This document shows positions 1 to 5,895 of a DNA stretch of 6,690 nucleotides, piece by piece (position 1 is the stretch's first letter; each line of letters opens with the position of its first letter). Origin of the DNA: Roseburia sp. Its GTDB lineage: Bacteria; Bacillota; Clostridia; Lachnospirales; Lachnospiraceae. Both the position numbers and the translations under genes were made by a program. The notes beneath the pieces are model-generated. The model made no database searches, was not told the origin of the DNA, and saw nothing but the letters and a program-made list of their open reading frames with translations. The stretch is from contig JAGAIK010000500.1 in the NCBI GenBank assembly GCA_017626625.1, positions 1 through 6,690 of the forward strand, read 5' to 3'.

Positions 1-102
1 GCCGACATTCATCAATACATCCACCGGTGCAGCATATCCTCTTTTCTGGCATTGCTGATAAACAGAGTTATGTACTTTTCCAATTAACTCCCCATCCTTC
101 AT
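1..102 (-). CDS. Small hypothetical protein, N-terminal 34 codons only (gene leaves the window)
   Basis: The minus strand has ATG at 102 and an open frame through to base 1, giving 34 residues that begin MKDGELIGKVHNSVYQ and reach a GYAAPVDVLMNVG stretch at residues 22-34. A strong GGAGG ribosome binding site lies 9 bases upstream, inside the last codons of TetR-A. Only 4 bases separate the two genes, so translational coupling and a shared transcript are likely. The PVDVLM segment reminds me of small uncharacterised proteins in Lachnospiraceae that I associate with regulator neighbours. That is recollection, not a search result. No motif visible in these residues assigns a function. The start is well supported; the identity is open because the C-terminal part is missing. 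Confidence 0.7.
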   Translation of the reverse strand, partial: MKDGELIGKVHNSVYQQCQKRGYAAPVDVLMNVG

Positions 103-106
103 TCTT

Positions 107-727
107 TTATCCTCCGTTCGCTATATGGTAAAATCCTGCGCGATGGTAGTTTCCAAGCATATCAACATATTTTTTAGCCTCTTCACGTTCTATCCCATGA
201 CGAACCACCTCAAAAATACCCTCAAAGTAAGACGTGAACACCATGTGAAGCAAATCCTTCGTTATCGCTCCCTCTTTCTTGGGCGCATAACCTGTAACCT
301 CCATCCATTTCCAGGTATACTCCTCCTCGATGGACACCATCCAGTCTACAAAGTTATGAAATTTCGTACCATAGGAAGCGTCCAAAAGGAGACGGAACAC
401 ATCAAAATGGTCATAGATGTAGTCCACCATATGCAGCATTTCATCCGCTGAATATTGTCCAACTTCACGCTGCTGGGTTTCTTTATCAAAGGAATGGAAG
501 GTTTCCTGAATGTTCTGAAACATCCCCTTCAATTCCGCAATCACAGGTTCCACAATGACGTAAAACAGTCCTTCCTTATCTCCAAAGCGGACATAGATGG
601 AGTTGGTACTGGTTCCTGCTTTTTCCGCAATGCTGCGTAAAGAAGCATCCGTATAGCCTTTTTCTAAAAATTCCTCTATGGCACACTCCAGTATTTTCTC
701 CTGCACACCCTCTACCCGTTTTCTCAC
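107..727 (-). CDS. TetR/AcrR-family transcriptional regulator (TetR-A)
   Basis: This is a predicted dimeric DNA-binding repressor of 206 residues, a normal length for the family. The helix-turn-helix lies at about residues 30-49, with the typical SLRSIAEKAG core and recognition helix TSTNSIYVRFG followed by DKEGLF. The rest is a mostly helical ligand and dimerisation domain whose ligand cannot be predicted. A longer frame begins at 769, but I chose the GTG at 727 because AGGGAGGT sits 6 bases before it and the protein then begins just ahead of the DNA-binding domain. The gene has its own promoter (843-871) with tandem palindromes over the transcription start, which implies autorepression. It is followed 4 bases later by a small gene. 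It is clearly paralogous to TetR-B: both share FLEKG at residues 20-24 and ASLR at 28-31, and both end in a similar AG(F/W)Y.I segment. Regulation of the upstream transporter or hydrolase is inference. Confidence 0.93.
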   Translation of the reverse strand: MRKRVEGVQEKILECAIEEFLEKGYTDASLRSIAEKAGTSTNSIYVRFGDKEGLFYVIVEPVIAELKGMFQNIQETFHSFDKETQQREVGQYSADEMLHMVDYIYDHFDVFRLLLDASYGTKFHNFVDWMVSIEEEYTWKWMEVTGYAPKKEGAITKDLLHMVFTSYFEGIFEVVRHGIEREEAKKYVDMLGNYHRAGFYHIANGG

Positions 728-733
728 GCTGAT

Positions 734-741
734 ACCTCCCT
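734..741 (-). promoter_or_regulatory. Ribosome binding site that sets the GTG start of TetR-A
   Basis: The minus strand reads AGGGAGGT followed by 6 bases and GTG at 727. No comparable site precedes the ATG codons at 769 or 754, which favours the shorter protein. Confidence 0.85.
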
Positions 742-815
742 GTGCACTCCGCATACACACTATCTGCAATTTAGCAAACTACACCCACCGCATACAGTAT
801 TGATAATTTTAATTC

Positions 816-841
816 ATAACATCGTTTCATAACGTTGTTAT
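816..841. promoter_or_regulatory. Tandem operator of TetR-A (two abutting 13-bp palindromes)
   Basis: On the plus strand 829-841 reads ATAACGTTGTTAT, with perfect ATAAC/GTTAT half-sites. The adjoining 816-828 reads ATAACATCGTTTC, which matches 8 of 10 half-site positions. The pair begins 1 bp downstream of the -10 box and so covers the predicted transcription start, the usual place for a TetR-type autorepressor. A longer arm pairing (816-824 with 833-841, 8 of 9) also exists. The same 13-bp consensus, pitch and distance from the promoter recur in front of TetR-B at 5896-5921, which makes chance unlikely. Binding by TetR-A itself is inferred. Confidence 0.75.
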
Positions 842-842
842 T

Positions 843-871
843 ATTTTAGCAGGACAATGCACTGTTGTCAA
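843..871 (-). promoter_or_regulatory. Sigma-A-type promoter of TetR-A
   Basis: The minus strand has a perfect TTGACA (871-866), a 17-bp spacer and TAAAAT (848-843), five of six to TATAAT. The start would fall near 836, inside the operator, leaving a leader of about 110 bases before the GTG at 727. The transcript probably also covers the small gene at 1-102. Confidence 0.85.
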
Positions 872-947
872 GAACGAAAAATCAAAGGGATATATATGCC
901 CCTGAAAATAGGGCTTTGCGACACACCTTATGTATACAGTTAGAATT

Positions 948-1479
948 TTAGATATGTGTAATATCACAGCATCGGCGCACTTCGTCGACCCACTGCCGGG
1001 GATAGCAGACCAGAAGCTCCTCGTGCTGCATATCAAAGCGACGGATGTCCGGTTCTTTGAAGTGCTGGCGGTAACGTGCCTCATACTGTTCTCCCATCTT
1101 TACGGCATAAAAGATATACACCACGGTGCCGGGGACAGAAATGCCGTCCCCTAACGGTGTCACCAGGTCGGAATAGAATTGGCTGCAAATGCTTTTCTTC
1201 CGGACAAACGCCATATCTGTGGAGCCGATTCCAAACATCTCCATCATCCGTTCCATATACACCCGTTCTTCCGGCGCTTTCTTTTCCAGCCGTTTCTGCA
1301 TCCACCCCGGCAGCCTGCCCTTTTGGAACATGCCATGGAGCACGCCGGAAATCAGTTTTGCCTGCAGCCGGGCGGACAATCCGCCGCCCTGGTCCAAAAT
1401 TGCGCTTCCAATGGCAGCACGTACCGGGCAGCAGTAAAAGCACAGGATTATTCTGATGTCCAAATGTATAAAATTTCAT
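948..1479 (-). pseudogene. Alpha/beta-hydrolase gene broken by an internal deletion and frame change
   Basis: The gene keeps its start: ATG at 1479 with a strong AAGGAGGAG site. The first frame reads MKFYTFGHQNNPV, then a hydrophobic strand and the LLPGTCCHWK segment typical of the oxyanion-loop region of alpha/beta hydrolases. After about residue 25-29 the family-like protein continues in another frame, from GSAILDQGGGLSARLQAK to the stop at 948. That part includes LPGWMQKRLEKK and a late DMQHEELL whose histidine is the likely catalytic base. Joined, the pieces give about 180 residues, whereas relatives I recall have about 245-250. The missing middle should hold the GxSxG nucleophile elbow. 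The junction lies in 1394-1409, where the same bases encode both HWKRNFG and GSAILDQ. The product is probably inactive unless this is an assembly error. It lies downstream of the transporter genes on the same strand, so it may once have processed the transported compound; that is speculation. Confidence 0.8.
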
Positions 1480-1484
1480 AGGTA

Positions 1485-1495
1485 TCTCCTCCTTC
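1485..1495 (-). promoter_or_regulatory. Ribosome binding site of the broken hydrolase gene
   Basis: The minus strand reads AGAAGGAGGAG a short distance before ATG at 1479. The intact site shows that the 5' end of this gene is preserved and that the damage is internal. Confidence 0.75.
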
Positions 1496-1519
1496 TGAAA
1501 GTCATTTTGAAATATCTAT

Positions 1520-1525
1520 ATTATA
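1520..1525 (-). promoter_or_regulatory. Possible -10 box upstream of the hydrolase pseudogene
   Basis: A perfect TATAAT occurs on the minus strand about 40 bases before the ATG at 1479. The hexamer at the ideal -35 distance is AAAAGC, a poor match, so this would be a weak or activator-dependent promoter, or chance in an AT-rich stretch. Confidence 0.35.
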
Positions 1526-1536
1526 TCCTAATTACC

Positions 1537-1553
1537 GCGCACGCTTTTTGCGC
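1537..1553. repeat. Short GC-rich hairpin between the transporter and the hydrolase
   Basis: GCGCA (1537-1541) pairs with TGCGC (1549-1553) around a 7-base loop. It follows the 1558-1576 palindrome in transcription direction. There is no T-run after it on the minus strand, so it is not a standard intrinsic terminator. It may still slow or process the transcript leaving the ABC operon. Confidence 0.4.
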
Positions 1554-1557
1554 ATTC

Positions 1558-1576
1558 CAAGTTTCGCTGAAACTTG
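1558..1576. repeat. Perfect 8-bp-arm palindrome (hairpin or operator) after the ABC genes
   Basis: CAAGTTTC and GAAACTTG flank a 3-base centre, giving a 19-bp dyad. In RNA it would form a tight hairpin in the 142-base gap after the second transporter gene. No T-run follows on either strand. It also lies between the two candidate -10 boxes for the hydrolase, so a protein-binding site is as plausible as a processing or termination hairpin. It does not resemble the ATAACNNNGTTAT sites. Confidence 0.5.
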
Positions 1577-1600
1577 CATAGGAACACTACTTTTGCGTTC

Positions 1601-1609
1601 ATTATATCA
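1601..1609 (-). promoter_or_regulatory. Possible extended -10 promoter for the hydrolase region
   Basis: The minus strand reads TGATATAAT, a TG-N-TATAAT extended -10, about 120 bases before the hydrolase ATG and just after the transporter stop codon. No good -35 lies upstream, which extended -10 promoters tolerate. This is suggestive only. Confidence 0.4.
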
Positions 1610-1621
1610 TACGGGCTTTCT

Positions 1622-3358
1622 TTACTCCATCACCCAGTTCTGGCTCTGGGTCTGGAGCTGTACCATATGAGCATAGATACCGTTTTTCCTGATAAGCGTA
1701 TCGGAATCGCCCTGCTCCGCCACGGTTCCGTCCGAGAGAACCACGATTTTATCTGCTCCCGCCACGGTACGCATACGATGAGCAATAATCAGCACGGTCT
1801 TGTTCTCAATCAGCCTTGACAGGGATTCCTGAATCAGCGTCTCATTTTCCACATCAAGGGAAGCCGTCGCTTCATCCAGCAGAATAATCGGAGCGTCTTT
1901 CAGGAATGCCCTTGCAATGGAGATACGCTGGCGTTCCCCGCCCGAAAGCTCACAGCCGTTTTCACCTATCAGGGTATTCCACCTGTCAGGCAGCTTCTCG
2001 GCAAATTCATCTACATTTGCCAGCCTTGCCGCTGCAAGAACCTCCTCGTCAGTAGCGTCCTTCCGTCCCAAACGGATATTTTCCATCACCGTATTATTAA
2101 ACAGGGTTACATCCTGAAATACGATGGAGTAAAGGGACAGCAGCGTCTCCGGTTCAATTTTAGAGACATCCATACCGCCTACGCTGATTTTCCCTTTCTG
2201 TATCTCCCAGAACCTTGCCGCAAGGCGGGATACCGTGGTCTTTCCGCCGCCGGAGGGACCTACCAAAGCCGTGATCTCTCCCTGCTTTGCGGTAAAGGAC
2301 ACATCCTTTAACACCGTTTCTCCGCTGTTGTAAGAAAATCCCACATGGTCAAAGGTAATGTCATATCCTTTGTTTGTCAGTCGGTCTGTACCCTCCTGCT
2401 CCGGATAGCTTAAAATCTCATCCATCCGTTTGCACTGGATATTCAGCATCATCATCACCGCCACCAGATTATCCAAAGCTGCAATCAGCGGGTCGTACAA
2501 ACGGGAAACCAGTATCAGGAAGGCAAACAGCGTAAGCAGGGTAATCTGTCCGTCCACCAGCAGCATTCCGCCCACCAGAACCGTGGTGGCAATTCCCAGT
2601 TTTAACACCATACGGGCAGAGGTATTGCATACCGCATGAGTCAGCTCGCTGACAATCGTCTCCTTTTCTTCTGCTTTGATTTTCCGGTCCAGTCCTTTTA
2701 AATACTCCGCTTCTGCATTGTTCGCTTTCAAATCCCTTACTGCTTCTAAGCACTCCTGTATCCCGTCAGCGCAAGACAGCTTTGCCTCCTGCACCTTCCG
2801 CTCTGTCTTTCCCATAATTCCGGAGGTGAGAAGCAGAATACCGAAGGAAACGGGCAGTACCCACAGAGAGGCAAGTGCCATTTTCCAGTTGAAAATAAAG
2901 ATACCGACGGCAATCAGCAGGGTGGAAATCACCGAACCAATCAGCTCCGGTACCCAGTGGGACAACCCGCTTTCTAACGAAGCGCAGTCTCCCATAATAA
3001 CGTTCGTTAAGTCTGTCAAATCCTTCTTTCCGAAAAAGGACAACGGGATTTTTCTTAACTTTTCCGCAAGGGTAAGTCTGCGCACACCGCTTTCCACATA
3101 GGTGGCAAAAAAGGTAGCGTTATACTGAATATAATAGGTAAAAAATATGAGTCCAAGGGCGATGACAGTTCCCACGATATAGAAGGTGCCTTTCCCTTCC
3201 GGTATTCCTCCCTCTAACAAATCACTGATGAGACTGTACAGAAGCACCACGGGAACCATCAGGGAAATATTATGTAAAATACAGGCGAGAAACGCCTTTA
3301 CCATATCCTTTGCCCCCTGGTCCGAAAGAGCAAAGGTGTGTTTTAATTTTTCAATCAT
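1622..3358 (-). CDS. ABC transporter, fused permease/ATPase subunit 2 of a heterodimer (YbtQ/IrtB-like)
   Basis: This 578-residue half-transporter has its membrane domain at about residues 20-305 and its ATPase domain at about 333-578. Hydrophobic segments are visible near 20-44, 59-87, 139-183 (two helices), 250-270 and 275-305. The ATPase has Walker A GPSGGGKTT (367-375), Q-loop Q415, signature LSGGERQ (471-477), Walker B ILLDEA with catalytic Glu496, D-loop SLD (500-502) and His527. All catalytic residues are present. It pairs with the preceding gene: the ATG overlaps that gene's stop by 8 bases, so the two are translationally coupled. The HRMRTV after the H-loop and the company of a subunit with a FADP D-loop recall IrtB/YbtQ, exporter-fold proteins that import ferric siderophores. 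That assignment is family resemblance from memory. A drug or lipid exporter is the main alternative; sequence alone does not settle direction. Confidence 0.95.
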   Translation of the reverse strand: MIEKLKHTFALSDQGAKDMVKAFLACILHNISLMVPVVLLYSLISDLLEGGIPEGKGTFYIVGTVIALGLIFFTYYIQYNATFFATYVESGVRRLTLAEKLRKIPLSFFGKKDLTDLTNVIMGDCASLESGLSHWVPELIGSVISTLLIAVGIFIFNWKMALASLWVLPVSFGILLLTSGIMGKTERKVQEAKLSCADGIQECLEAVRDLKANNAEAEYLKGLDRKIKAEEKETIVSELTHAVCNTSARMVLKLGIATTVLVGGMLLVDGQITLLTLFAFLILVSRLYDPLIAALDNLVAVMMMLNIQCKRMDEILSYPEQEGTDRLTNKGYDITFDHVGFSYNSGETVLKDVSFTAKQGEITALVGPSGGGKTTVSRLAARFWEIQKGKISVGGMDVSKIEPETLLSLYSIVFQDVTLFNNTVMENIRLGRKDATDEEVLAAARLANVDEFAEKLPDRWNTLIGENGCELSGGERQRISIARAFLKDAPIILLDEATASLDVENETLIQESLSRLIENKTVLIIAHRMRTVAGADKIVVLSDGTVAEQGDSDTLIRKNGIYAHMVQLQTQSQNWVME

Positions 3359-5126
3359 TTACAGCACCTACCTTCCATTTTGCCGCCTTGTTATACTGTT
3401 TCCACATTCCGGCATATAGTCCGTCCTTATCCTTTAACTGTTCATGGGTTCCGCTGTCTGCGATTGTTCCGTCCTTTATGACCACAATTCTGTCTGCGCC
3501 TGTGACCGTAGACAGCCTGTGTGCAATCATCAGCACCGTTTTTCCCTTTGAAAGCACATTAAATGCCGCCTGTACTTTTGCTTCGTTGTCCGGGTCAGCA
3601 AATGCCGTTGCCTCATCTAATATGAGAATCGGGGAATTTTTCAGCATGACGCGGGCAATGGAGATTCTCTGCTGTTCTCCCCCCGACAGGTACACACCCT
3701 TCGCCCCTACCATAGTATCTACCCCCTCCGGCAGTTTTTCGAGGATATCATCACACTGTGCATCATGAAGTGCTTTTAAAGCTTCTTCCCGGGTGGCGTC
3801 CGGTCTTGCCATCCGCACATTTTCAAGGATAGAGGTTTTTAACAGCTTGGAATCCTGAAATACGAAGGATACCGTATTCATCAGTTCTTCCTTTGAGATA
3901 TTTTTTACGTCCACACCGCCGATTTTGACAGAACCGCTGCTTACGTCCCAGAACCTTGCCACAACGCTTGCAAGAGTGGTTTTCCCCCCGCCGGAAGGTC
4001 CCACAAGGGCAATATGCTCCCCCGGTTTGATCGTAAGGGAAATATGTTCCAGCGCATTTCTGTCCGCATCCTTATACCGGAAGGAGACACCTTCAAGCAC
4101 AACGGAATTGTCTTTCGGATGTCTGGGATTCTCCGCCTCCGGCAGCGGCTTCATTTCTAAAATACTTTCAATGCGGGACATGGCATCCGCCACGATTAAC
4201 TTATTCTCACTGGCATACATGATTTTGGTCAGCGTCAGCGTGATAATCGGGGTAATGATGATGTAATACATCAGGTTCAACAGAAATTCGTTTGTCACAC
4301 CATCCGATGTCATTACCATCGCCGCCGCAATCAATACCGCAAAAATGCCGTTTACCAAAGTGGTATAGAACATCATGGGCAGGCGCAAATCCTTTGTGTA
4401 TGCGATTACCCACTTTTCATAGTTGTCTATGGATTCCTTAAAACGCTTAAAAGAGAACACGGACTGACCGAAGGTTTTCACAACAGAAATGCCCCGGACA
4501 TACTCCACTGCCTCATTGGACATCTGCGCCAGCGCATTATTGTACTCCTCCATCTTCTTTGCCATCCGCTTTCCTGTCATCACGCTCATGATAATAAATG
4601 CGGCAGCGATGGGCAGAAGGCTTAACAGCCCCAATCTCCAGTCAAAGACCAGAAGCAGAACCAGAAGTCCCACAGGTGTGGCAAGGGCATTCGCCTTGTC
4701 AGGAAGCTGGTGGGCAAGATAGGTTTCCGTTGCCGCACTGGATTCATACACGGTTTTTCTGATTTTACCGCTGCCGATGCCGTCCATAAAACCCATTGGC
4801 AGGGTCACGATATGGTGCATCGCTTTCGTCCGGATATTTGCCTGTACACGGAACGCCGCCAGATGGGAGCACATCAGCGCCGCCACATAAATAAGAATTG
4901 CGGCAACCGCAAACAATACTGCCATCTGGCCATTATGGGTTAAATTCTGCGCCTCCCCGTAATTCGGAGCGACATCTAAAACCTCCTTTATGACCTTCCA
5001 GATGTACACAAAAGGGAGCAGCGCCACGAAAGCGCTTAAAGCGCTCAGAATCCATGACGCTATCGTTAAGTACCTGTAATTTCCTGCATAGCCTAAAAGC
5101 TTTTTCAGATTGGATTCTTTTTTCAA
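3351..5126 (-). CDS. ABC transporter, fused permease/ATPase subunit 1 of a heterodimer (YbtP/IrtA-like)
   Basis: This 591-residue half-transporter starts at TTG (5126), 7 bases after an AAGGAGGT site. Membrane segments are visible near residues 19-43, 68-92, 147-185 (two helices), 251-272 and 281-304. The ATPase domain has Walker A GPSGGGKTT (376-384), Q-loop Q424, signature LSGGEQQ (480-486), Walker B LILDEA with Glu505 and His536. The D-loop is unusual: the stretch after Walker B reads TAFADPDNE, where most exporters have TSALD. I associate ATAxADP with the siderophore-importing YbtP/IrtA group. The protein has no N-terminal siderophore-interaction domain of the kind IrtA carries, and so is closer to YbtP. 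It is the first gene of a two-gene operon, preceded by a 5198-5227 inverted repeat that may be its operator. Substrate and direction are inferred; export remains possible. Confidence 0.95.
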   Translation of the reverse strand: MKKESNLKKLLGYAGNYRYLTIASWILSALSAFVALLPFVYIWKVIKEVLDVAPNYGEAQNLTHNGQMAVLFAVAAILIYVAALMCSHLAAFRVQANIRTKAMHHIVTLPMGFMDGIGSGKIRKTVYESSAATETYLAHQLPDKANALATPVGLLVLLLVFDWRLGLLSLLPIAAAFIIMSVMTGKRMAKKMEEYNNALAQMSNEAVEYVRGISVVKTFGQSVFSFKRFKESIDNYEKWVIAYTKDLRLPMMFYTTLVNGIFAVLIAAAMVMTSDGVTNEFLLNLMYYIIITPIITLTLTKIMYASENKLIVADAMSRIESILEMKPLPEAENPRHPKDNSVVLEGVSFRYKDADRNALEHISLTIKPGEHIALVGPSGGGKTTLASVVARFWDVSSGSVKIGGVDVKNISKEELMNTVSFVFQDSKLLKTSILENVRMARPDATREEALKALHDAQCDDILEKLPEGVDTMVGAKGVYLSGGEQQRISIARVMLKNSPILILDEATAFADPDNEAKVQAAFNVLSKGKTVLMIAHRLSTVTGADRIVVIKDGTIADSGTHEQLKDKDGLYAGMWKQYNKAAKWKVGAVND

Positions 5127-5133
5127 AGATAAG

Positions 5134-5141
5134 ACCTCCTT
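5134..5141 (-). promoter_or_regulatory. Ribosome binding site that sets the TTG start of transporter subunit 1
   Basis: The minus strand reads AAGGAGGT, 7 bases before TTG at 5126. No ATG or GTG in frame is better placed, and the protein beginning KKESNLKKLLGYAG has a normal N-terminus for this family. Confidence 0.85.
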
Positions 5142-5184
5142 ATATTGATTTCTTATGATAAAGGAAACGCTGCAGCCGTTCCCG

Positions 5185-5190
5185 ATTATC
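5185..5190 (-). promoter_or_regulatory. Candidate -10 box of the ABC transporter operon
   Basis: GATAAT lies on the minus strand about 58 bases before the TTG start. At 17-bp spacing the -35 position (5208-5213) reads ATAACT, a poor match, and falls inside the 5198-5227 inverted repeat. A separate promoter is expected here because a terminator follows TetR-B, but this particular assignment is tentative. Confidence 0.3.
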
Positions 5191-5197
5191 CTTTCCG

Positions 5198-5227
5198 AAC
5201 ATAAGTTAGTTATTGCTAACTTATGTT
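5198..5227. promoter_or_regulatory. Probable operator of the ABC operon: 12-bp perfect inverted repeat
   Basis: AACATAAGTTAG (5198-5209) and CTAACTTATGTT (5216-5227) are perfectly complementary around the 6-base centre TTATTG. It sits after the TetR-B terminator and about 70-100 bases before the transporter start, where an operator would be expected. It is not an intrinsic terminator for the minus strand, since no T-run follows. Two readings compete. Its plus-strand 5201-5213 (ATAAGTTAGTTAT) matches the TetR half-sites ATAAC/GTTAT at 9 of 10 positions. The GTTAG/CTAAC arms also resemble DtxR/IdeR-type metal-regulator boxes, which would suit an iron transporter. Function is inferred from position and symmetry. 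Confidence 0.65.
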
Positions 5228-5228
5228 T

Positions 5229-5266
5229 AAAAAATAATAGAATCCTTGAAAAAAACAGATTCTATT
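5229..5266 (-). terminator. Rho-independent terminator after TetR-B
   Basis: On the minus strand AATAGAATC (5266-5258) pairs with GATTCTATT (5244-5236) across a 13-base loop, then one A and six Ts (5234-5229). The stem is AT-rich and the loop long, so efficiency may be partial. The TetR-B stop codon TAG (5264-5262) lies within the first arm. It separates TetR-B from the transporter operon. Confidence 0.65.
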
Positions 5267-5879
5267 GTCCCATAATTTTATACCAGCCCGCACAGTAGAA
5301 ATCCCACATCTGCGACAGATAAATTTCCGCCTGTTCCATCGGTATTTCGTGAATAATCAGTTCAAAATATGCGTTAAACATCCCGGTAATCAGAATATGT
5401 TCCAACTGCGGGTCAATCATAGGGGAAGGTTTTCCGATACGCTCCAACGTCTCCTGAAAATCGTGTGTTGCTTTTGTTTCAATCTCCACCATTTCATCCA
5501 GCATTCCGGCAAAAGGAGTGCCATCCGAATAGCAAAGCAACAGCTTAAATTCTGTCAGGTTATCATAGGCATACAAAAGCATATCGTGTACGCATTGAAA
5601 AGAAAACGTGCCTAAATTGTCCATCTGCCTCTGCGGGGACATTTCACCAAATTCCTGTATAGTTTTCTTATACGCACCCATAAAAGTATCATACTGTTCT
5701 CTCACCAGAGCTTCAAACAGTTCTTCCGTACTGTCATAGTAGCCGTAAAAGGCTCCTGTGGTCACGCCTGCCGTCTTGACAATGTTCCGCAGAGAAGCTG
5801 ATTGAAACCCTTTTTCCAGAAATTCGGCTTTCGCCGCCATGTGAATCGCTTCAAGTGTTGTCAGCTCTTCTGCGCTCAT
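5262..5879 (-). CDS. TetR/AcrR-family transcriptional regulator (TetR-B)
   Basis: This is a predicted dimeric repressor of 205 residues. The helix-turn-helix lies at residues 30-48 with SLRNIVKTAG and recognition helix VTTGAFYGYYD, followed by STEELF. The helical C-terminal domain should bind an unknown ligand. The start is ATG at 5879 with GGGAGGT 6 bases before it. A longer frame to 5951 would run through the promoter and operator and is rejected. TetR-B aligns without gaps to TetR-A over the first 55 residues and shares patterns further on (a D..F.LLL..S(D/Y)GT segment, YFE near the C-terminus, final AGWYKI), so the two are paralogues. It has its own promoter, a tandem operator at 5896-5921 and a terminator at its 3' end, so it is transcribed alone. 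It lies directly upstream of the ABC operon and is the obvious candidate to control it. Control is inferred. Confidence 0.94.
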   Translation of the reverse strand: MSAEELTTLEAIHMAAKAEFLEKGFQSASLRNIVKTAGVTTGAFYGYYDSTEELFEALVREQYDTFMGAYKKTIQEFGEMSPQRQMDNLGTFSFQCVHDMLLYAYDNLTEFKLLLCYSDGTPFAGMLDEMVEIETKATHDFQETLERIGKPSPMIDPQLEHILITGMFNAYFELIIHEIPMEQAEIYLSQMWDFYCAGWYKIMGQ

Positions 5880-5885
5880 TGTCTC

Positions 5886-5892
5886 ACCTCCC
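5886..5892 (-). promoter_or_regulatory. Ribosome binding site that sets the ATG start of TetR-B
   Basis: GGGAGGT on the minus strand lies 6 bases before ATG at 5879. It excludes the upstream ATG codons at 5951 and 5927, which lie within the promoter. Confidence 0.85.
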
Positions 5893-5895
5893 GAT

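Noticed and set aside
58..71. ATAACTCTGTTTAT (minus strand) in the small gene as another TetR site
   Set aside because: It needs a one-base insertion to fit the 13-bp consensus and lies inside coding sequence; probably chance.
125..640. Plus-strand open frames opposite TetR-A
   Set aside because: They are antisense to a strongly supported regulator, lack ribosome binding sites and show no family likeness.
853..869. GACAA/TTGTC symmetry across the TetR-A promoter spacer as an extra operator
   Set aside because: Only 5-bp arms, partly formed by the -35 box itself, and no counterpart at the TetR-B promoter.
894..914. GCCC/GGGC hairpin downstream of the hydrolase pseudogene as a terminator
   Set aside because: Only four clean pairs, and the nearest T-run is about 20 bases away; too weak to annotate.
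948..1463. The two minus-strand frames of the hydrolase as two separate genes
   Set aside because: Each carries only part of one alpha/beta hydrolase, they overlap, and the downstream frame lacks its own start signals. A single damaged gene explains both.
1076..1481. Plus-strand open frames opposite the hydrolase pseudogene
   Set aside because: Low-complexity, proline- and histidine-rich translations without ribosome binding sites; mirror images of the broken gene.
2997..3010. TAACG/CGTTA palindrome inside transporter subunit 2
   Set aside because: Spacing does not fit the TetR consensus and it is internal to a conserved coding region.
5198..5227. The 12-bp inverted repeat as an intrinsic terminator of TetR-B
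   Set aside because: No T-run follows it on the minus strand, and a better terminator (5229-5266) lies just upstream.
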